From assembly GCA_024697625.1 (NCBI GenBank), contig JAILFJ010000146.1:45074-109073 (forward strand): a DNA stretch of 64,000 nucleotides, in the 5' to 3' direction. The position numbers and the translations under genes are program-made. Source of the DNA: Oscillospiraceae bacterium (GTDB lineage Bacteria; Bacillota; Clostridia; Oscillospirales; Oscillospiraceae). Below, piece by piece: positions 27,548 to 36,709 of this stretch. How positions within the stretch are numbered: the stretch's first letter is position 1; each line of letters opens with the position of its first letter. Under the pieces are notes generated by a model. The model was given only the letters and a program-made list of their open reading frames with translations, had not been told where the DNA came from and ran no database searches.

Positions 27548-29629
27548 TCAGGTCCTCTCGTATTCCGAGGCGCCCATTCGGTTCCAGTCTCCGTCAAAGC
27601 GCTCAAAGGTGAGATGCCCGATGGCGTTGATGCAGACCCTGTAGTTCCCGGTCATGAGTTCCCGGTTGACAAAGCGGATCTCGCCCCTGTCGCCGTATTC
27701 GACAGGCAGGTCGAGCGTCAGGGAATTGTTGTCGCCGAAGCTGAGACGCATGGTGAGATTTTCATCCTTCGTCAGGAGCACGCGGGACATCACATACATG
27801 CATTCAAAGTCTCCGCCATAGGTCTTGGACAGAAGATTCGGATCGCCGCTGGAGAGGACCCAGATTCCGCAGTAGGGCATATACGTGGTCAGAAGCTGCT
27901 GCCATTTTTCGCGCTCGGGGAAGACCCCGCCGTAACCCAGCAGCCACTGCTGCGCTCCGTAGAGGTCGCCCGCCTCGCACAGCATGAAGAACTCTTTGGT
28001 ATAGTCGGTCTTCTCCTCAATCTGGGCCGGATAGTCCTCGCTGTCGGCATATCCGTCCAGTGATACAAAGAATTCCGTCAGAGCGTCCTTCAGGCTGACC
28101 AGATTGCCGGAGGGCTCATCCTCCATCCGGATGTCGACCGGGTCACCGCCGCAGGCTGCTCTCAGTTCGTCAATACAGCCGCTGCCCAGGCGCAGGGCTT
28201 CGCTGTTAGGCATGGAAAAGATGCTGTAATCGTCCGTGCCCACGCCAATTTTTGCGGAGATGCGGCTGACGTCATAGGCGCTGAGAAAACGGAACAGAGA
28301 GAGCGCCTTCTGGTACTGACACTCGGTGATCATCTCCGCACTGTCCGAAAAATCACCCAGCTGCTCGAATGCGGCAGCGGCCTCACCGTAGAAGCCGGTT
28401 TCCAGAAGCTCAGCCGCACGGTCATATTCCGCCTGTTTAAGCGCCAGTTCTTCTGCTCTCTTTTTTGCAGCCTCCGCTTCCAGCCTTTCGACCTCCGCCT
28501 CTACAGCGGAGCGGCAGGCAGCAGCTCTTGCGGCGCTGTCCTCATAGTCTCCGAGTGCCTGAAACGCATCCCCGGCCGCGGTGTAGAGGAGCATCTGCAC
28601 GGTGTTTTCCTCATTGATGTCTCCCTTGGAATAGCCGGCATCCGCGAGTGCCGATTCATCTCCCGCCTTTGCCGCATCCATAAGCTCGCACGCTCGAAGG
28701 TACGGGAGCTGGAGATTCATGAGACGGTTGCTGTCCCGATAGGACGGGATCTCCTGCAGCATCTCTTCTGCAGCGTCCAGTTCTCCGGCCTTCATCGCTT
28801 CCACTGCCTTGCGGTATTTCTGCTCGCGCTGCACAGCGCCCGGGATCGCCGCGATGGCCAGAATCAGGACAAATACGACCGGAATCAGAAAAATCAGCAG
28901 GCGGGACCTACGTGGCTTCTTCCCGCTCTCTGTTTCAGGCTCCTCCGGGTCCTGTTCTTTCTCCTGCTCCAGCTCTGAATCCTGTCTGGTGCTTCGCACA
29001 TAAGCCGCGACCTCGGCGCGGAGTGAATCCACATTCACACCGGACATGGCCTTCTTCAGGCGGCTGCAGCGATGACAGGATTTTTCACTCTCGTGGTTGA
29101 CGGCCCCGCAGGCGCAGAACCAGAGATCGGCTTCCGACTCACAGGCATACCTGCAGTCGTCGCCGTAGCGGACCCGGAACTGTTCGGCCAGCTCCGCATC
29201 CTCATAGGCCTCTTCCAGCGTCCTCGGCCCGGAGAGGGGGAGCATGTCGGCCTCGCCGAAAACGCTCTCGCCGCCATCCGGGTCAGTGACGGCAGTGACG
29301 CATGCGCTGAAGGATACGGCGTCGGGAGTGGGAACCGGAATCTCGTCCCTGTCTCCGAAACGACCGTCCCGCTGCATCTCGGGAACAGAATAAGTATAGG
29401 TGAACTGATCCCCGTTCTGACAGCCTTCAACATCATAGAAGGAGAGGAGAACCGTGACCTCCTTCGGACCCTGATCTGCCAGAACCTGGAAATCAAGTGT
29501 GCAGTAAAGACTGCCGCTTTTCCTGTCTCGGGATAACTGCCCGGAACGGATCAGAAGATCTGTTCCCGGGGTGTATGCCATATCTGGAAGATTGTAGAGA
29601 AGCTCCTGCTTTTTTTTCAAGTTCCTCAC
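27548..29629 (-). CDS. Zinc-ribbon, single-TM protein with TPR-like repeats
   Basis: LWFCACGAVNHESEKSCHRCSRLKK zinc ribbon; TM LLIFLIPVVFVLILAIAAIPG; repeated A(G/L)xFxxLGDYxDSA-type segments. Confidence 0.7.
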   Translation of the reverse strand: MRNLKKKQELLYNLPDMAYTPGTDLLIRSGQLSRDRKSGSLYCTLDFQVLADQGPKEVTVLLSFYDVEGCQNGDQFTYTYSVPEMQRDGRFGDRDEIPVPTPDAVSFSACVTAVTDPDGGESVFGEADMLPLSGPRTLEEAYEDAELAEQFRVRYGDDCRYACESEADLWFCACGAVNHESEKSCHRCSRLKKAMSGVNVDSLRAEVAAYVRSTRQDSELEQEKEQDPEEPETESGKKPRRSRLLIFLIPVVFVLILAIAAIPGAVQREQKYRKAVEAMKAGELDAAEEMLQEIPSYRDSNRLMNLQLPYLRACELMDAAKAGDESALADAGYSKGDINEENTVQMLLYTAAGDAFQALGDYEDSAARAAACRSAVEAEVERLEAEAAKKRAEELALKQAEYDRAAELLETGFYGEAAAAFEQLGDFSDSAEMITECQYQKALSLFRFLSAYDVSRISAKIGVGTDDYSIFSMPNSEALRLGSGCIDELRAACGGDPVDIRMEDEPSGNLVSLKDALTEFFVSLDGYADSEDYPAQIEEKTDYTKEFFMLCEAGDLYGAQQWLLGYGGVFPEREKWQQLLTTYMPYCGIWVLSSGDPNLLSKTYGGDFECMYVMSRVLLTKDENLTMRLSFGDNNSLTLDLPVEYGDRGEIRFVNRELMTGNYRVCINAIGHLTFERFDGDWNRMGASEYERT

Positions 29630-29920
29630 CGCCTGACCATAATATTGTTAATTATGCATAAAATACCAACTTCCACTTTGCCTTCAGTATAACACGCTTT
29701 ACCCGCGGATTCAATCTTCTTTCAGTAACAAGTATGTAACAAAATATATCTATAGAGGTATGGTAAATACAGAACAGTGATGTTATAATAAGAACTCAGC
29801 AGGTTGCAGCTGCGCATCAGCTGTCCCTTGTATGATTATGCATTATGGCCCGATGGCCCGCTGCACGCTTCCGCGAAGGAGTGCATGACGAAGACGTGCA
29901 GGACAGAATGTAACAGGAGA

Positions 29921-30226
29921 ATGGTGAATATGGAAATCAAAAAAACTGCCGAAGGGACCCGCCTTACCGTCGCTCTGGAAGGCCGGCTGGATACACTCTC
30001 GTCCCGGGATCTGGAAAAGGAACTGCGCGCCACGGTGCCCGGACTGACAGAACTGGTGTTCGATTTTGAAAAACTGACTTTTATCACCTCTGCGGGGCTT
30101 CGTGTCATTTCCTTGGCCAAAAAACTGATGAACAAACAGGGGCACATGGTCATCCGCAATACGCAGTCGGATGTCATGGAGGTCTTTGACGCGACAGGGC
30201 TTTCGGCTTTTCTGGAGTTCGAGTAA
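29921..30226 (+). CDS. STAS-domain anti-sigma-factor antagonist
   Basis: MEIKKTAEGTRLTVALEGRLDTLSSRDLEKEL..LVFDFEKLTFITSAGLRVISLAKK; start 29921 or 29930. Confidence 0.92.
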   Translation: MVNMEIKKTAEGTRLTVALEGRLDTLSSRDLEKELRATVPGLTELVFDFEKLTFITSAGLRVISLAKKLMNKQGHMVIRNTQSDVMEVFDATGLSAFLEFE

Positions 30227-30250
30227 ACAGACCGGTGCCATGCATGACCG

Positions 30251-32572
30251 ATGAAACCGAATGAACCGAAAGACATGCCCCGCAGGACGACCATCTCGCA
30301 CACATTCCTCCTTTGGCTGCTGCTGATTGTGACTGCAGCCTTCCTGGTATCAATGGTATTTACCTGGACCCATCAGACGGCGATGTCCAGGAACAATGCG
30401 GAGATGCTTCTGCGGACCAACGTCAGTGATGTGAGGCAGGATGTCATCGATGCGTCGGACGAAAACCTTCTGGACCTGTGCAGGAGAATTGCCCGTGACT
30501 TCGATGAAGGCGCTGCGACAGACAGCTCCGCGCTGCTTGAGATGATGGACGTTTTCGATGTGGCGGAGATCAATATCATCGATGAGAATGGAATCATCAC
30601 CTCGACAACCTTTCCGGACTTTCTGGGCTATTACATGGGAGACGGCGAGCAGTCTGCGGAGTTTCTCTGTCTGTTGGACGGGTCGGAGACCGAGTATGTC
30701 CAGAGCTATCAGCCGACTTCGCACAACGCTTCTCTCCTGAGAAAATATGCCGGGACCGTCCTGAAGAACGGCGGTTTTGTCCAGGTGGGATATGACGGAA
30801 GCCGCTTCCGGAGGGACATCGACAGGTATGTGATCAACGCCGCAAAGAACCGCCATGTCGGACAGAGCGGCTGCGTGATCATCGCCAATGAGGAATGGAA
30901 CATCGTCAGCGATCTTTACGGAAACGAGGGAGAGAACCTGTATGCCACCGGCATCTGGATCAACCGGGACACCATGCCGGAGAACGAAGTGTTCCGTGCG
31001 CAGGTCTACGGCCAGCCGTGCTCCTGCGTCTATATCTTTTCCGAAGGATACTATATTGTGACTGTCCTTCCGGAGAACGAGATCATCCTTCAGCGGGAGA
31101 CCTCCGTCAGAACCGTCGGCATGGTTGAAATTCTTCTGTTCCTGGTGCTTTTCTGTGTGATCTTTACTCTGGTCAGGAGGCTGGTGGTCGACAATCTGGA
31201 GAAGGTCAACCATTCTCTGGCGAAGATCACGGACGGAGACCTGGACGAAGTGGTGGACGTGCGCTCCAATGCGGAGTTCTCTGACCTCTCGGACGACATC
31301 AATTCCACGGTCAGCACGCTGAAACAGTATATCGCGGCTGCGGCCTCCCGGATCGATGAAGAACTGGCTCTCGCAAAGAACATCCAGCTGTCCGCACTGC
31401 CCTCCGTTTTCCCGCCCTATCCGGACCAGACTGCGTTTTCTGTTTTTGCCGCGATGGATACGGCAAAGGAGGTCGGCGGGGACTTTTATGATTTCTATCT
31501 CCTGGATGAAAACCGGCTGGCTTTCCTGATTGCGGACGTCTCGGGCAAGGGCATCCCTGCGGCCATGTTCATGATGACCGCCAAGACCGTCCTGAGGGAC
31601 TATGCCGAGCGCGGCGATCCGCCGGAGGAGATCTTTGACAACGCAAACGGCAAGCTCTGTGAGGGGAACGAGTCGGAGATGTTTCTGACAGCCTGGATGG
31701 GCTTTCTCGAAACGGAAACCGGACTGGTCCGTTACATCAACGCGGGTCACAGCCGGCCTGTCCTGATCCGGAACGGCACGGCATCCTTCGTCGAGCAGAA
31801 GGTCAATCTGATGCTGGCAATGATGGAGGACTTCCCCTATGCGGAGCAGACTCTTCAGCTGCTGCCCGGAGATATTCTCTACCTCTATACGGACGGCGTG
31901 ACGGAGGCGTCAAAAGCGGACGAGAGCAGATTCGGAAATGACAGACTTCTGAGCATCCTCTCGGATGATTTCGGAACCGGAGAAGCCGCCTGCCGGAGCA
32001 TCTGCCGTGCCGTGCGAGAGAGCATTGATGCATTTGCGGAGGGAGAGCCGCAGTTCGATGATATCACCCAGGTGTGCCTGTATTATGCAGGGCAGGCCCC
32101 GGGGAAAGCCTGCCTGCCCGAAGAGGACAGCGGGAAGGCCCACCGTCTGACGGGAGAGCTGACCGTGGCGGCGGAAGAGGCCGGTCTCTCTCCGGTGCTC
32201 GACATGATCGACGGACTTCTGGAGGAAGCCTCCTGCGCATCGAAGGCAAGGGAGCAGATCGAGATGGCGGTGGAAGAGATCTTCGTCAACATCGCAGATT
32301 ATGCCTATCCGGAAGGGCTTGGGGAATGCACCGTTCTTGCGGACATCGACAGAGACTTGAAGACAGCCGAAATCACCGTCATCGACACGGGGAAACCCTA
32401 TGACCCCCTGGCAAAGCCGGATCCGGACCTGAACATGGACCTTGAACAGCGGGAGTTTGGCGGCTTTGGAATCTTTATGGTCAAGGAAGCGATGGATACC
32501 GTGGAATACAGGCGGGAAGAGGGGAAGAATATTCTGACCATCCGGAAAAGCTGGATGCAGACGGAAGTGTGA
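30251..32572 (+). CDS. Membrane sensor with HAMP, SpoIIE/RsbU-type PP2C phosphatase and C-terminal RsbW-like ATPase domain
   Basis: TM, ~250-aa extracytoplasmic region, TM, HAMP; PP2C motifs AKEVGGDFYDFY, FLIADVSGKGIPAAMFM, LYLYTDGVTEA, FDDITQVCL; ATPase boxes EEIFVNIADYAY, VIDTGKPYDP, REFGGFGIFMVK. Confidence 0.92.
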   Translation: MKPNEPKDMPRRTTISHTFLLWLLLIVTAAFLVSMVFTWTHQTAMSRNNAEMLLRTNVSDVRQDVIDASDENLLDLCRRIARDFDEGAATDSSALLEMMDVFDVAEINIIDENGIITSTTFPDFLGYYMGDGEQSAEFLCLLDGSETEYVQSYQPTSHNASLLRKYAGTVLKNGGFVQVGYDGSRFRRDIDRYVINAAKNRHVGQSGCVIIANEEWNIVSDLYGNEGENLYATGIWINRDTMPENEVFRAQVYGQPCSCVYIFSEGYYIVTVLPENEIILQRETSVRTVGMVEILLFLVLFCVIFTLVRRLVVDNLEKVNHSLAKITDGDLDEVVDVRSNAEFSDLSDDINSTVSTLKQYIAAAASRIDEELALAKNIQLSALPSVFPPYPDQTAFSVFAAMDTAKEVGGDFYDFYLLDENRLAFLIADVSGKGIPAAMFMMTAKTVLRDYAERGDPPEEIFDNANGKLCEGNESEMFLTAWMGFLETETGLVRYINAGHSRPVLIRNGTASFVEQKVNLMLAMMEDFPYAEQTLQLLPGDILYLYTDGVTEASKADESRFGNDRLLSILSDDFGTGEAACRSICRAVRESIDAFAEGEPQFDDITQVCLYYAGQAPGKACLPEEDSGKAHRLTGELTVAAEEAGLSPVLDMIDGLLEEASCASKAREQIEMAVEEIFVNIADYAYPEGLGECTVLADIDRDLKTAEITVIDTGKPYDPLAKPDPDLNMDLEQREFGGFGIFMVKEAMDTVEYRREEGKNILTIRKSWMQTEV

Positions 32573-34302
32573 ACAAGATGTCCTTCATGTCAAAGAAGTA
32601 TTATTCCATGCTGCTCAGCGGAACACTGAGTACGATTGTCGTTACCGTTCTGCTGATGTCCGATTCGATCATAGCCGGCTCGGTCATCGGTGAAACGGCT
32701 GTGGCAGGGATCACGCTTGTCTCGCCCCTGTATTCACTGGCGGTTTTTTTCAGTTCTGTTTTCTCCCTGGGCATTCCGATTGCCTATTCCGAAGAGATGG
32801 GAAAGTTCAGGCAGAAAGAGGCTGACAGGGTATTTGGTTTCGGCTTTCTGATGTCATTGGCGACAGGCGTGTTTCTCCTGCTCTCGATCCTTCTGTTCGG
32901 AGAAATCTATCTGAAGAGCAGCCACCAGCTTCCGACCGTCGTGGAGGAAGCCCGGAGATATCTCTCCTTTATGCGGTTTACGATGCTCTGCCTGCCTTTG
33001 AATAATCTTCTGTCGAGTGCGGTTTATTCCGACGGAGATGACACGATCCCCATGGTATCCAGTCTGGTTCAGTGTGTCGGCAATCTGACAGCCTCCTTCC
33101 TTCTCAGCCGGACGATGGGGATTCGGGGGATCAGCCTCGCGTCGTTTGTGTTTACATTGATTGCGACAGCAATTCTCTTTCTGCACTTTCTGAAGAAGAA
33201 CAATTCTCTGAGACTCAACCTGTATTTCTCCTTCCCGCTTATGAAGAAGGTCGTCCGTTACAGCTTTATTGATGCAAGCGTCTACCTGTTTTCAGCTGCG
33301 TTCACGACCGTTCTGAACACTTTTGTCACCCTGTATTTCGGTGGAGAATACCTGGTTCTGGTGTCCGTTGTCCTGCTTTGCAGCGAGTTCCAGATGCTGT
33401 ATGACGGGATCGGAGAGGCGATTACGCCCATACTCAGCGTTTATCTGGGTGAGGACTGCTTCCCGGGAATCAGGAAGATTTACAGACTGGCGGAGAAGAC
33501 CTCCGTTGCTGAGGGAATCTTCGTTTTTGCGGTGCTGTTTTTTGCCGCTCCCCATATTCCCGGTCTGCTGGGCATTTCCGACCCGGAGATGGTTCGGATT
33601 GCGGCTGCGGGGGTACGCTTCATTTCGGTCAGCGGCCCGTTTGTGAGTCTGCTCTCTCTGACTGCAGCCTATGCCCTCGTGGTCGACAGAATTTTGCTCG
33701 GGATGGCGACCATCGGACTGCGGGATTTTCTGCTCCCCGGGCTCTTCTCCGTGCTGTTCGGAATGCTCTTCGGACTGAAAGGCTTCTTTTTCGGCGTGAT
33801 GTTCGGCCTGGTACTGGCCTGGGTCGGGATGATGGTTTTCATGCGTCTGAGATATGGGGACGACGCCCCGCTGCTGCTCAGGAAGCTTGAAGAAAACAGG
33901 GAGACGCTGCTCTACGATCTGACGGTTGAACCGTATTCGGTTCGGCGCATCCGGGACGAAATCGGGGAGGCGCTGAAGTCGCGCTCCTATGACCATTCGA
34001 CGGTGTTCCGGGTAGAGCTCCTTTTCGAAGAACTCTTTATGCTGATCAATGAGAAGAATGGAGACCGTGTCATACAGGGGGAGTGCACGCTGCTCCTTGG
34101 GGACAGTGCAATACGGATGATCACCAGAGATACGGGGATCATATTCGATCCGACGGATGATGACATGGCGATTACCAATATCGGCAGTCATGTCCTTCTC
34201 AGCGTTGCGGAGAGGATCTCTGATCAGAAACGTTATCTCATGACAATGAGCTTCAACCGCACCTCGTTCGAGATTAAGGCCCGGAAGGAGATCCCGGCGT
34301 AG
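32569..34302 (+). CDS. MATE-family transporter fused to a C-terminal RsbW-like (HATPase) domain
   Basis: About 12 TM MOP/MATE protein (LLSGTLSTIVVTVLLMSDSIIAGSVIGETAVAGITLVSP), then VEPYSVRRIRDEIGEALKS..VELLFEELFMLINEKNG..IRMITRDTGIIFDPTDDD; GTGA overlap with upstream stop. Confidence 0.85.
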   Translation: MNKMSFMSKKYYSMLLSGTLSTIVVTVLLMSDSIIAGSVIGETAVAGITLVSPLYSLAVFFSSVFSLGIPIAYSEEMGKFRQKEADRVFGFGFLMSLATGVFLLLSILLFGEIYLKSSHQLPTVVEEARRYLSFMRFTMLCLPLNNLLSSAVYSDGDDTIPMVSSLVQCVGNLTASFLLSRTMGIRGISLASFVFTLIATAILFLHFLKKNNSLRLNLYFSFPLMKKVVRYSFIDASVYLFSAAFTTVLNTFVTLYFGGEYLVLVSVVLLCSEFQMLYDGIGEAITPILSVYLGEDCFPGIRKIYRLAEKTSVAEGIFVFAVLFFAAPHIPGLLGISDPEMVRIAAAGVRFISVSGPFVSLLSLTAAYALVVDRILLGMATIGLRDFLLPGLFSVLFGMLFGLKGFFFGVMFGLVLAWVGMMVFMRLRYGDDAPLLLRKLEENRETLLYDLTVEPYSVRRIRDEIGEALKSRSYDHSTVFRVELLFEELFMLINEKNGDRVIQGECTLLLGDSAIRMITRDTGIIFDPTDDDMAITNIGSHVLLSVAERISDQKRYLMTMSFNRTSFEIKARKEIPA

Positions 34303-34389
34303 CTTTGTACAGCCGTGATAGCCGGCGACGGAGGATACGGCTGCGGCGCTGTTTCAGAATGCTGGTTTCAGCCTTTACCGCTGCGCCAA

Positions 34390-34415
34390 AAAAGCCGGGC
34401 GTTTTGCTCGGCTTT
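34390..34415 (+). terminator. Rho-independent terminator
   Basis: AAAAGCCGGGC-gtttt-GCTCGGCTTT following the MATE gene. Confidence 0.75.
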
Positions 34416-34536
34416 ATCCATAGGAATTGAAAAATGTTGAATAATGCTTTTAATCTTGGTAATATAATACGTTAGCATCGGCTCCGTGCGGTAAAACGCA
34501 TGATCGGTTTAGATTGATAACAGGGTGTGATCTCTT

Positions 34537-35287
34537 GTGGCAGGAAAAATGTTGAAAAGGTTCTTTTTATATTGCACGCTGACCGCGGATGAGTTCCATA
34601 TGATCAGGCCGCTGATCTGGATCAGAAACCGGCGTACGCTTCAGATCACATCCCTGCTTGCGACCGCGATGGGCCTGCTGTTCTACCTGATCAACAGGCT
34701 GACGAACTCCGGGGTTCTGTTTCCGTATCTGTTCCTGTTCTGCAGCAGCTTCCTGATCTATCTGTGCATCCGGCTGACGAAGCGCGTGAACAAGCGGGAA
34801 CTGATCAACATGGTCCTGTGCTATACCCAGATGCTGATGGTCTGCGCCTATGCGGGGATTCTCAGCACCCAGAGCAGCAACTATGCCGTCCCGGCCACCA
34901 GCATCATCGTGTTCATCGCCATCCTCCCTCTGTCCATTGATGACCGCCCCGTCCGGATGTACAGCTTCATGCTGATGGAATCGGCGATCTATCTGTTCCT
35001 CTCCTTCCGCATGAAGGCGGAACATGCCTTTTCTCTGGATGTTCTGAACACCCTGACTTTCTGTGCTGTGGGGATGGTGCTCTACGCCGTGATCTGCGTG
35101 CGGAATGTCCGCGAGATCTACCAGAGCGTCAAGGTGGAACGGATCCAGCAGAGCATCATTTCGTCGCTTGCAGCCGTCGTGGAAGAGCGGGATGAAAACA
35201 CGGGAGATCCTGAAAGAGGGGACAGGCACACAGTTTGACCCGGATCTGGTTCCCATCTTTCTGGAGGCGGTTGAGCGGCTGTGCTGA
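34537..35287 (+). pseudogene. Membrane HD-GYP phosphodiesterase with internal deletion (intact frame ends at 35238)
   Basis: Six-TM N-terminus, then SSLAAVVEERDENTGD (HD-GYP entry) followed at once, in another frame, by EILKEGTGTQFDPDLVPIFLEAVE (HD-GYP exit). Confidence 0.7.
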
Positions 35288-35288
35288 G

Positions 35289-35320
35289 AAGAGGGGGTGG
35301 CATTCTGCCACCCCCCTCTT
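35289..35320. terminator. Strong hairpin, probable terminator
   Basis: AAGAGGGGGTGGCA-ttc-TGCCACCCCCCTCTT; short T-run only. Confidence 0.55.
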
Positions 35321-35473
35321 GACGAAAGCCAGAAATACCGGGATAATATATAATTGTGAGACTGTGTGGTATTTCAGACTCTCGCCCGCCCGAAGTAGGC
35401 TCTCGTGATGCAGCACGGTCACCGGCCTGCTTTCCGTGAAGTTTTTCCTGGAATTCTGCGTGGGGTAGATCAT

Positions 35474-36568
35474 ATGCTCAGAAGATTAAAGACCATCTTT
35501 TTGTATGAAAATTCCATCATAAACAGCCCGAGAGACGTTAAGGCCCAGATTATGGAGGAAAACCGGAGATTCGCCATCATCTGGTCGATTGTCCAGATCC
35601 TCTACTGGGGTTACTGCCTATTCATGTCCACAAGGCAGACTGATTTTCTGGTCTGCCGCTCCATCTATGCCGTCTCTCTGGTAGTCTGTATCTATACCCT
35701 TCTTATGTCTCTTTTCGTCGTGCCCAGGTTCCCTTGGATGATCCAGTTCGTCTCCATTGCGGTGGACGCTGCATTCCTTGGCGCCGGCGTCGCGATTGCG
35801 TGGCATCTCGCCCCGAAGACGATCATCATTTTTGGTTCGGTTCTGATTGTGCCGGTGCTTTTCATCTGCGATCTGCTGTCGTCGGTGATTATGCTGCTGG
35901 CAACCGTCACGGCGTTTGCGATTGTCGGAAGGCACGGCATGGAGCCCTCTGCCTACAGCTGGGCCCTGAGCAATGCGATCCTGTTTTCTTCACTTGGGCT
36001 GATCCTTGGCTTTTTTGTCAACAGGACCCGTTACGAGCGCTATCTTTTTGCGGATTCCGTTCTGAAACTGGCGGAACTGCAGACCCAGTATGCGTATAAC
36101 GATCCGCTGACAGGGCTGCATAACCGCAGGGCGTATTCTGAGAATATGGATCGCTTCGCCCTGAAGATGCCTCCGTACTGCTGTGTGATTATGGCGGATA
36201 TCAACGGCCTGAAAGAGATCAACGACAGGCTCGGCCATGAGGCGGGGGATGAGCTGATCATCGGTTCGGCGGAGTGCCTGCGCCAGGGCTTCATGGAGAT
36301 CGATACAATCTACCGGATCGGCGGCGATGAATTCTGCGTGATCTTTACAGATTCGGATACCGATGCCGGACAGTCCATGAAGCGGACGGAGGAATACTGC
36401 GCCGGCTGGAAGGGAAAGTATGTGAACGGCATCTCTCTCTCCTACGGCTGGGCGGATTCCAACGATTTCTCCGATCTGGAATCCATCCGGAAGGCGGCGG
36501 ACCAGCGGATGTATCAGTTCAAGAGGCAGTACTATATCAGCAAAGGGGCGGACCGGCGCAGAAGATGA
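35474..36568 (+). CDS. Membrane diguanylate cyclase (GGDEF)
   Basis: NDPLTGLHNRRAYSE..MADINGLKEINDRLGHEAGDELI..RIGGDEFCVIF; start at ATG 35474. Confidence 0.95.
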   Translation: MLRRLKTIFLYENSIINSPRDVKAQIMEENRRFAIIWSIVQILYWGYCLFMSTRQTDFLVCRSIYAVSLVVCIYTLLMSLFVVPRFPWMIQFVSIAVDAAFLGAGVAIAWHLAPKTIIIFGSVLIVPVLFICDLLSSVIMLLATVTAFAIVGRHGMEPSAYSWALSNAILFSSLGLILGFFVNRTRYERYLFADSVLKLAELQTQYAYNDPLTGLHNRRAYSENMDRFALKMPPYCCVIMADINGLKEINDRLGHEAGDELIIGSAECLRQGFMEIDTIYRIGGDEFCVIFTDSDTDAGQSMKRTEEYCAGWKGKYVNGISLSYGWADSNDFSDLESIRKAADQRMYQFKRQYYISKGADRRRR

Positions 36569-36675
36569 CCGCGGAGCAGGCGTTCTCCGGACTGGGCTTC
36601 CGGAAACCGGCTCCTGAGCATGGTCTCCCGAAAATGGGTCTCTGGAAATGGGACCTTATAAAAACACAAAGAGAT

Positions 36676-36700
36676 ACCCGGTGCCGCGGCACCGGGTTTT
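36676..36700. terminator. Rho-independent terminator between convergent genes
   Basis: ACCCGGTGCC-gc-GGCACCGGGTTTT. Confidence 0.8.
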
Positions 36701-36709
36701 CTGCACGGT

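Noticed and set aside
30350-31750. 466-aa minus-strand ORF
   Set aside because: Antisense to the PP2C sensor gene, whose motifs are clear.
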